From Glomus cerebriforme (lineage: Eukaryota > Glomeromycota > Glomeromycetes > Glomerales > Glomeraceae), in contig QKYT01000774.1 in the NCBI GenBank assembly GCA_003550305.1, positions 21,054-48,120 on the forward strand: a stretch of 27,067 nt of DNA, read 5' to 3'. The position numbers were made by a program, and so were the translations under genes. Under the pieces are notes generated by a model that was given only the letters and a program-made list of their open reading frames with translations, made no database searches and was not told where the DNA came from. Within the stretch, counting starts at the first letter, position 1. Every line of letters starts with the position of its first letter. Positions 11,303-18,738 of this stretch are shown here, one piece after another.

Positions 11303-13258
11303 TCATCCTGATTTAAAAGAAGACAAAGAGATCCTATATGCATCTAAACTTTCTAATAAAATAAATAATTCAATCAATAAAATGATGATGATAATAAAAA
11401 TAAATAATTTTATTAGATAGAAATATATATGATACTTACCATTTTCTTCCGTTTCTTGAATTTCTGATAACACGCTTAAATTAATAAATTTACTAAAATA
11501 TTGATTATTCCGAAAGGTCTCCGTTGAATAATTCGTTAAATCGAGTTTATCAGCAGCGATAAATTGGTCATGATTTTTCCAAAAATACCATGAACGAATA
11601 GTATCATATAACTCATCAGTGTTCGGACGTTTTGATGGATCTGAATGCCAGCATCTTTCCATTAAATCAACATAACACTTTGGAGTCCCTTCAATAATAT
11701 TTGGACGTTTATTCTTACAAATGTCTAAAGCTAAATATAAGTCATACTTTTGATCACAATAAGGAGGTCGACCTGAAGAAATTACCCACATGATAATTCC
11801 AAAACTATAAATATCGGATTCTTTTGTATATTTGTTACCACGAAATAATTCAGGAGCAATAAAAGGTAAAACTCCAAATAATCCTGGAGTAGCATCATTA
11901 TAATCCGCCGGATGAGATAATCCAAAATCTGCTATATAAGCAGATTTATTATATCCTATTAAGATATTACCTGAATGTAGATCATGATGAACTAATCCTA
12001 CATCGTGTATTAATTTTAATCCTTTAGAAATATCTACAAGAATTCTCAATTTATCATCAAGCCATTTCAGCGAAGAAAATGATTGTTTTAAATAATTTTG
12101 TAGATCCCCATATTTTGCATGATCTGTTACAATCATATATGCCTTTGTTTTTGGATCTTGAGTAAGTCCAAAACATCGAAGAACAACAATCCAATCTCGA
12201 TGGTGTTCTGCACGAATTGTTAAACATCTTATGTGAGCTCTAAGTTCTTTAAGAAATTCTTCAGAAACATTATTCGAACTTCCAAGAGATTTTATAGCGA
12301 CGTTACGTTCTTTTCTAAAAATTTTTCGACCTCTCATATAAATAGGACCATCAATCCAAGTTCCCATATAAACAGTACCAAAACCACCACTCCCAATTAG
12401 TTTTATATCCTTAAGTCTTTCGTAAGGTATCCATTCTATATATGCATGTTGATTTGCTGGTTTATATTGAGTTTCCTTAATAATATTATTTATAATATCA
12501 TTTCCACTTGTCCAATCTTGATTATTTGTTAAATATGTTGATAAACAATTTTGACACCAATCTGTTCCATAAATTATTTCTCCACATTTTCCGCATTTCA
12601 TAATCATTGAAAATACAACATATTTTGCAGTTCTTTCAAATAATTTCCAAGTTTCCACCAAATAAAATATAATTATTCCTGATTCTCGTGTAACTTTAAT
12701 TTTTGGAATTTCAAGAAATCTTATTATAATTGATACTAATATTATTTGAATAATAATTTGTAAGATTTGTAAAAACGTACTTACATTAAATCTTTCTAAT
12801 ATAACATCAAAAATCATATTTATCGTCATAATACTAAATCCATTATAAACAATTTTAACCGAATTAAATCTAAGTCCTGGAATCATTAATTCTAATTTAA
12901 TTGAACTTATCGCTGAATAACCTGTAATCCAAAATATCATACTTGAAATACCCCATTCTTTTAAATATAATGATATAATAAATGATATAATAATGATCAT
13001 TCCTTTTTTTTTATTCATTATAAAGTATCTTAAATAAATCCAATAAATTTCTCTTATTATTTTTATCGTTACTGGTTTGGAAATTATTAAAAAAGATATC
13101 GTTAAAATATTTTCGATAAAAAAATAATAAGTTTTTGTTATATGGTGCCATAATATTTCTTTGAATATAAAATATATTATTATTGAAAAAATGTCTTTCC
13201 ATGAAAAGAAAGAATAGAAAGAATACATTTTAAGGGAGAAAGTACTGTTTAAATACAA
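11303..13258 (-). CDS. TKL protein kinase with Cys4 motif and multi-pass hydrophobic N-terminus, 2 exons
   Basis: Exon 1 is 13258-11440 and exon 2 is 11352-11303, with an 87-base intron (GTAAGT...TTAG), giving 622 residues. Residues 1 to about 217 are strongly hydrophobic, Ile/Phe-rich and broken by short basic stretches, consistent with several membrane passes. Next come a zinc-ribbon-like Cys4 (C222, C225, C235, C238) and the linker DWTSGN. A full kinase domain follows: glycine loop GSGGFGTVY (289-297), K323 in NVAIKSL, catalytic loop HHDLHSGN (424-431), DFG (444-446) and APE (468-470). All catalytic residues are intact, so the kinase should be active. The loop HDLHSGN places it in the TKL-like family expanded in Glomeromycotina. 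Most family members I recall start near the Cys motif, so M218 or M220 is an alternative start. However, an open stretch of over 200 codons in DNA this AT-rich is unlikely by chance. Confidence 0.88.
   Translation of the reverse strand: MYLNSTFSLKMYSFYSFFSWKDIFSIIIYFIFKEILWHHITKTYYFFIENILTISFLIISKPVTIKIIREIYWIYLRYFIMNKKKGMIIIISFIISLYLKEWGISSMIFWITGYSAISSIKLELMIPGLRFNSVKIVYNGFSIMTINMIFDVILERFNVSTFLQILQIIIQIILVSIIIRFLEIPKIKVTRESGIIIFYLVETWKLFERTAKYVVFSMIMKCGKCGEIIYGTDWCQNCLSTYLTNNQDWTSGNDIINNIIKETQYKPANQHAYIEWIPYERLKDIKLIGSGGFGTVYMGTWIDGPIYMRGRKIFRKERNVAIKSLGSSNNVSEEFLKELRAHIRCLTIRAEHHRDWIVVLRCFGLTQDPKTKAYMIVTDHAKYGDLQNYLKQSFSSLKWLDDKLRILVDISKGLKLIHDVGLVHHDLHSGNILIGYNKSAYIADFGLSHPADYNDATPGLFGVLPFIAPELFRGNKYTKESDIYSFGIIMWVISSGRPPYCDQKYDLYLALDICKNKRPNIIEGTPKCYVDLMERCWHSDPSKRPNTDELYDTIRSWYFWKNHDQFIAADKLDLTNYSTETFRNNQYFSKFINLSVLSEIQETEENGKYHIYFYLIKLFIFIIIIILLIELFILLESLDAYRISLSSFKSG
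11353..11439 (-). other. 87-bp intron, frame-preserving and stop-free, in the TKL kinase gene
   Basis: The donor GTAAGT and acceptor TTATTAG are canonical, and splicing joins phase 1 ends cleanly to give EENESLDAYRISLSS at the C-terminus. The intron is 29 codons long without a stop. If retained, the frame stays open and inserts a very hydrophobic run (LFIFIIIIILLIELFILL). Confidence 0.8.
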
Positions 13259-13376
13259 TAGATATAGATGGGAACGCTTTTTGTAACTATCCGAACGTGA
13301 CCATTAAAATCATTGGTCCATTGGTCGATCGACTATTCCTAATCGAGCAATTATTCATTAAAATTATGAAACAAAG

Positions 13377-13402
13377 TATTGTAAAGTAAAACTTTTACAA
13401 TA
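13377..13402. repeat. Imperfect inverted repeat upstream of the TKL kinase
   Basis: TATTGTAAAG and CTTTTACAATA pair with a single bulge around a 5-base loop. It sits about 120-145 bases upstream of the kinase start. The role is unknown. Confidence 0.45.
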
Positions 13403-13494
13403 TTGTAGCGTCACAGTCACTGTCTTATTTAGAATAACCCTTTTGATATTTATTTCTTGTTTACTAAATTAATAAATTAACAAGGAGAACGTAT

Positions 13495-13609
13495 ATGAGC
13501 ACGAAATATTTTTATATAAGGTCATTACCAATTTCAATTGTAATTCGTCATCATTCAAAATTTCGAGTAAATTTTGTGATAACTTTGGCAAAAGTTTATT
13601 GTCAACCAT
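13495..13609 (-). pseudogene. Truncated BTB-TLDc gene, N-terminal start only
   Basis: From an ATG at 13609 the minus strand reads KLLPKLSQNLLEILNDDE, the characteristic first residues of glomeromycete BTB (POZ)-BACK-TLDc proteins. The expected continuation (ITIEIGNDL, then KIFRAHI) is present but spread over other frames. The match stops near 13500 and no further BTB sequence follows on this strand, so this is a truncated, frameshifted 5' end. Confidence 0.65.
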
Positions 13610-14163
13610 TTATGATTTGGAAAAAATTATTAATAATTTGTGCAACGCTAAATAAGCAAAATTTGGTGACACAGTCATTCTATCAGTTGTCGTTACATGA
13701 ACCTAAATTGTTTAGCACCATTCTGATGGAATTTTTCTCCTATCCTATGTGTCCATGTAAAGTAATTCCATGGATTTAAAAATTACATTTTTTTTTATAA
13801 AAACAAATTTATAACTTATCAAAATTTTGGCAATATGACAATATTAGGATCTAATTGTTTTTAGTTAATGGTCAATTTATTTTTTGTACTTCAGATAAAA
13901 TATTGGAAAAGTTTCATCAACAAATATGATCTTGCGTATTTACCACGATTTCATACACAGTTAATCATTTTCTTATTAAAATTTAACGATGGCTTTCGAA
14001 ATTTAACAAAACCGAAAATTGAAAACGAAATATTAATGGTGATGTAATTTATCTTTTAATTTAAAGGCAAAAGATTTTGATTGATAGAATTACTCAAATA
14101 ATCTGCAACACCGATTCCAGTTCACAAACGAATTTTTTCTTTTATTCATTAACGATTTATATA
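13610..14163. other. Intergenic DNA between head-to-head BTB-TLDc remnants
   Basis: AT-rich sequence with no persuasive gene. The plus-strand open frame at 13495-13779 is the antisense of the BTB remnant extended into flanking DNA, and I do not treat it as a gene. Confidence 0.45.
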
Positions 14164-15277
14164 ATGGAAGGTAATAAGATTTTACCTAAAATTTACTTGA
14201 AATGTTGGAGGATGATGAAACTATGATGAATATTATGATATTACAATTAAAGTCGCGTAAAAGTCTTTCGAGCGCATATGGCTACTTTTAAATTATCGTT
14301 CTCCTTATTTGCGAAGAATTTTATCAACCAATAAAAAGGAAAATGATGGAACTTTATCACATAAAATTACCAAATATTTTATCTGAAATTTTTCAAATAA
14401 TTCAAAGGTAAGAAAAAAATTTCTTTGGCAGAATATGATGCTATTAAATTCTTGGATACTGCCAATAAATTAAGTCTTCTTTTACAATCATTTTTAGTTA
14501 AAAACAAAACAAACTGGATGGAATAAAATTTTAATCTAATATATCGAATGAGCTTTAAAAATGATTTATTCTTGGAACTTAAAAATTTTGTCAAGATTTA
14601 ATGTCTAAACAAGCAGAAAAATTTTTTAATTCACCTGACTTTACTTAAAATGTTTGATAGTGAAGTTCGGGTTTGGAATTGCCCAAAATTCTGACTTTCT
14701 TTAGACTTTTCTAATTATTCAGATGATGATTTTAATAAAGAATACTTTGCAATAATGTATTTCCTTTTATTAAATTTAACCAAAGAGTTATTTGAAAATT
14801 TAATTGATTGATATATAAACCAAGTAGAAAGTCAAATAATTAAAGAAATTAGTTAAAACATAGATTCAGCTTAGTTAATTTCAAAATGATTGATAGATTA
14901 GAAATTATGGATGAGATAAAAATTCATATGAGTTTCTTCATGGATTTAAACTTGAAACATTTCATGAGATATGTGATAATCAATCTCATACGGTAACAAT
15001 TATTAAAGTGAAAGATAATAATGAAATTCTTGGATGTTATAATCCAATTGATAGTAGTGATAGTATTACTAAAAATAGTTTTATATTCTCCTTTAATAAT
15101 AATATTAAAAATTATATATTAAGTCGGGTAAAGAATGAAAAAAGAGATATTATTAATAGTCCTTATATTTATTCCAATTTTATAGTGAATTATCAGGTTG
15201 ATGTAAAAAAGAATTTTATGAAAAACTGTCATAAAAAATTGATTTGTTCTCGTGATACAAAGTTACAATTATTATAA
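14164..15277 (+). pseudogene. BTB-BACK-TLDc protein pseudogene
   Basis: The order of domains is preserved across changing frames: an ATG at 14164 followed by GNKILPK, NLLEMLEDDE, YYDITIKV, KVFRAHM, LLNYRSPYLRRILSTNKK and IKLPNILSEIFQ (BTB), then FLVKNKTNWME, a stop (TAA at 14524-14526) and NFNLIYRMSFKNDLFLEL (BACK). The C-terminal TLDc part is an open frame from about 14918 to 15277: SYEFLHGFKLETFHEICDN, VTIIKVKDNNEILGCYNP and NSFIFSF. Intact relatives pair a protein-interaction BTB domain (often a cullin-3 adaptor) with a TLDc domain. Multiple frameshifts and stops show that this copy is dead, although its last 330 bases remain readable. Confidence 0.85.
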
Positions 15278-15640
15278 ACTTTAATTTTATAATAAAAGAA
15301 GAAATATTATATGGCAAAAATTATTTCATTAAAGTGGTAACAAGATTATGAATTGAATTTTATCATTATCCTTACAACCTTGGAGTTAGTAGTTAATACA
15401 ATATTTCATGCATATGGGCAAAGAGAACTTGCAAAAGCAGTTAATAATTTTGTTTAAAAAAAAATAAAAGCTTTAACATAACTGATAGATTTTTATTGTA
15501 TTAAAAATAAACAAATCGAACTATAACGCGCAACTATTAAACATTGCTTATAAGCTGAAAAACCATTTAATCAGTTCAATCAGTTCGTTAATTAAATTAT
15601 TTAAAAGGTTTATTATTTTTTTTTTTTTTTTAAAAAAAAA
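15278..15640. other. Intergenic AT-rich DNA
   Basis: I see no gene here. A long T-run followed by an A-run (about 15616-15640) directly precedes the first dispersed repeat copy. Confidence 0.5.
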
Positions 15641-16053
15641 TCTCTCTCAGTCACATACACGATCAACGGTAATAGAGTCATATTATAAAATATCCTTAAT
15701 AAAATTTCATTATGACTGGTTCTGATATTTCATGTGATATGATACTAATATTACCTAATTATAGACCAAAATATAAAAAAACAACGTGCAATTATACTTT
15801 ACTTGGTTAGCCCATTAGCCTGTACACTGCATAATCAATAATAATAAGTTCTTATGACACATCCTTTGTAAATTTTACAAAGGTAAAAAAAAAAAAAAGA
15901 ATTATAAATACCTACAATTTTTTTTTCTCTAAATTAAAAAACTAGATTCACTGGATTTTTTCTTTAAACTCTTTTCTCTCTTTTCTCTCTATTATTTCTC
16001 TCTATAACCCTCTTAAAAATAAACTACCCCTTTAAACTCGCTTCTTTTAACTT

Positions 16054-16150
16054 TCCTTATACTGTATATAGAGGTCTTCCTCGTATCAGGCAAGGAAGGT
16101 CCAGCCAGGTAATCGAGTATCTCAGTATCTCCTATCTGGCTGGTTGGTTT
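16054..16150 (+). repeat. Twin-hairpin unit A (copy 1)
   Basis: The unit starts with a 44-base motif (16054-16097; key parts CCTTATACTGTATATAGAGG and CGTATCAGGCAAGGAA) that recurs exactly at 16181-16224. It is followed by a hairpin in which CCAGCCAGGTA pairs with TATCTGGCTGG, with one G:T pair. The inner part TCTTCC...GGAA can also pair. Confidence 0.8.
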
Positions 16151-16180
16151 TTTTAAATTCCTTTAAACTTCCCCTTATCT

Positions 16181-16272
16181 TCCTTATACTGTATATAGAG
16201 GTCTTCCTCGTATCAGGCAAGGAAAGACCGGTTAGATAGTCGAGTATCTCTCCTATCTGCGGTTTGGTTTAG
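16181..16272 (+). repeat. Twin-hairpin unit B (copy 1)
   Basis: The same 44-base motif as unit A lies 127 bases downstream. Its first hairpin is GGTCTTCCT against AGGAAAGACC with one bulge. A second stem pairs AGATAG with CTATCT, flanked by CCGG/GCGG. The unit ends in GGTTTGGTTTAGATTAGA, shared with copy 2. Confidence 0.8.
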
Positions 16273-17000
16273 ATTAGATTTCCCTTTTTCATTTCCTAAT
16301 ATTTATGTTTATGAAGCAATATTGAAGACTAATGAGATCAGTGATGGGGAGATATTAACAAACAGCAAAAAAGAAGAAATACTACTTCAAGATAAAATAA
16401 GAAATATGCAAAAACTTTAAGAAAGATAGCTGGGCGAAAAGTTACTTTCAGAGAACAAATGCCTCAAGTATTGAAAAAAAGATGTAGAAATATTAGATAA
16501 TCTGGATCTTGGAGATGTTCTTATCCTTCAATACTGGAAGTGAGGGAAAAAATATTCAAGATAATTAATTAACCTATTTCAGCATGTTAAACATGGAAAA
16601 TTAAACCTAAAAATGATTAAAATAAAAAAAAATATAATAAATAAATATGGGTAAAGCAAATAATAGATGATGAGCTCAAGATAACAGAAAACACAGAAAG
16701 AGAAAGGCGGAACGAAAGGAAATGAAAGAAAAAAGACAGATAACAAGTTAAAAGAAATATTAAGCAAAGAAAATATTTGCTATCTGGTGAATGATTAAAA
16801 GGACAACAAGAAATATAACAAATTGTTGGACTTAAAAGAATAATAAAAGAAACAGGTCACGATTAGAAATCAAAGAACATTTCCAAAATGGATAAGACAA
16901 AGTCAAAGAAGGAGCAAAATGGAAAGAACAATTTGAAGTAAAATTGCATATAAACAAAGAAAGGTATAAAAAATGTCTGTCACTTAATTGTGGAAAAATG

Positions 17001-17836
17001 TTTGGAATAAAAGATGTAATAAGGTAGTAAAAATAGAAGGGAATAATTATTAAATAAAAAACAAAATATGAGAATAAAATCAACAAAAACAAACAATAAT
17101 AATAGAAAAAAAGTAGTAATATTAGGTTTTCTTATTTTTTTTTAGTAGTTTTTATTTTTATTAAATGTATTAAAGCATATTTTTTTTTTTAATAAATAAA
17201 ATAATGTTTTTAAATTTTGTGAATTGTTTCGACCGGATAATCTAATGGATAACTCATACAGTCTCTATAGTCATTTTCTAATAATCAAAAATAATTCTAT
17301 CAACTATAGCATAATTTGTTACAAGAATTCGAAATTTTTGTAGGGACATCTCTCAGCTATGCTAATTTTATATTATAAATCGGTTTGTGGATCTCTCGTA
17401 ATTAACAGGGGATTTTGACGTACTGGCACTATCATGGTTTCCCAAAATCACGAGATGATCGGCTAATCAGATTATCAGACTCTGTGTAGCATAATTTATG
17501 TTGTGAGGGAAGTGCTTGAATGGACGTGGGAGTGGACATATATTCGTCATATTATAGTTAAAATCACCACACTTTATTATTACATAAACGCAGTTTACAT
17601 TCTTTTTTGTACATCATCATAAATTCGAAAAAGAAAAAAAAAGTGAAGGAAAATTACGTGCGCGTTACTTTTCGTAACGCCGATCACTTTTGCCAAGAAA
17701 AAAATTCACTTATACCTCTCGCAGATCAAAGATCAGGTAGGTCATGCGGACAATTGAATTAATCATTCTTCATCATCCAACCCAATATAATTAATGAAAA
17801 CATTAATTATTTCAGCGCTTCGAGTAAATGAGGGTG
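17001..17836. other. AT-rich DNA with one perfect short hairpin
   Basis: No gene is supported. At 17662-17680 a 7-base perfect stem, GCGTTAC/GTAACGC, encloses TTTTC, and it is GC-rich against its surroundings. Long T/A runs occur near 17140-17200. Confidence 0.45.
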
Positions 17837-18588
17837 TCACTGCTGGTCTTGATATAGCAGATGTTGCTGAACGCGATATATTGATATATTAGGTGAAGGA
17901 GTTGATTGAGGAATTTTTGATGCGGTCCTGGGTCGTGATACAGTTCCATCTTTTGAATCGGTTCCAGGTCCTGAATTAGTTTCAGGTCTTGATGATACAC
18001 TTATCGCAGTTGCTCTTGGAATCCTTGACAGTTGCGATCTTTTTGGCGTGCGCTTTGTTGCTAGAAAAAAATAAGCATTTTAATCTGGGATATTAGATAT
18101 TACCATTTTTTTTGTATGTACATGAGGGTATTACAGGAATAAATACCCAGTTCTTTCCAAAACTCCGTGGAGAACTCTTCGTAATATTGTACTCCAATAG
18201 GGCTCCTCTTATTTCTAGTCCCTTCCTTATGAGCTTTGGTCGTCTAAATAAAACAAGATCAAAGTCGGTTAAGTAATATGATAATCATAATTATTCTATC
18301 AGCAAAGCAAATAGATCATAAACTTACATAGTTAGAACTAAAAATATCTTATTACAGTCTTCACCAAAAGTAGTTTGTATTATATCTTTAGTTAATATTA
18401 TTTGTGTTTTCTTCCCAGCAGAAGTTTTTCTTGTTATCATGTGCATGTTTTTCTGCAGACACACGAGTGGTTTATGCCGATCATTTTACTAGCCAGTTAT
18501 AAGCTTTTGATGCTTCATATATACATGTTCTGAAGTGCTGCTGGTATCGCTAAAATAACTAATGAACAACAGCTAACGGGTTAGCCAT
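17837..18588 (-). pseudogene. Decayed multi-exon gene of unknown function
   Basis: A candidate start (ATG at 18588, MANPLAVVH) is followed by stops. An open segment then runs TRKTSAGKKTQIILTKD and TTFGEDCNKIFLVLT to a GTAAGT donor at 18327. Two further exons fit well together: 18243-18135 (KEGTRNKRSPIGVQYYEEF, FWKELGIYS) and 18060-17837, joined by a GTAATA...TCTAG intron in matching phase. The last exon gives a Ser/Pro/Thr/Arg-rich tail (RTPKRSQLSRIPRATA) and ends at a TGA at 17837-17839. The join from 18327 to 18243 does not keep the frame, and the 5' part has stops, so I call it broken. I do not recognise the family. Confidence 0.5.
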
Positions 18589-18738
18589 TTTTATTTGATC
18601 ACAGTAGATAATAAAATTTACATTATAGTAATACATTTATATTATTTATGCATGACATGTAACAGTAATAAAAATTCTACATTGAGATAGTTTACAAATA
18701 AATGAAAAATATAGAAATACAGCACAGCCAGCTTATAA

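Larger units (their letters stand above)
15641..17000 (+). repeat. Dispersed repeat, copy 1 (twin-hairpin module plus decayed coding tail)
   Basis: This copy aligns with 22992-24395. Shared landmarks in order are CTCAG.CACA.AC.CGATCAA, TCGATAATCAATAATA-like text, TGACACATCCTTTGT, AAAAACTA.ATT.ACTGGATT, CTCTTTTCTCTCT, and two units built on a 44-base motif (see separate entries). About 0.65-0.85 kb further on both copies carry AAAATGGAAAGAACAATTTG, which in one frame reads KWKEQFE in both. The tail is purine-rich and lysine/glutamate-coding but full of stops, suggesting a decayed coiled-coil-like ORF. The left boundary is set where similarity begins; the right boundary is approximate. No terminal repeats or target duplications were identified. 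Confidence 0.75.

Noticed and set aside
13011..13202. Second minus-strand frame of 63 codons inside the kinase N-terminus
   Set aside because: It overlaps the longer kinase frame and has no independent support.
11440..13258. Kinase C-terminus read straight through as a genuine transmembrane tail
   Set aside because: A canonical GTAAGT...TTAG intron with matching phase explains the hydrophobic run better as the default; retention is listed only as a possibility.
13495..13779. Plus-strand open frame of 94 codons
   Set aside because: Its first part is antisense to the recognisable BTB-TLDc start, and the rest has no recognisable content.
16579..17092. Two hydrophobic minus-strand open frames (62 and 86 codons)
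   Set aside because: They are the complement of a purine-rich, Lys/Glu-coding tract in the dispersed repeat; the Phe/Leu-rich product is a composition artefact.
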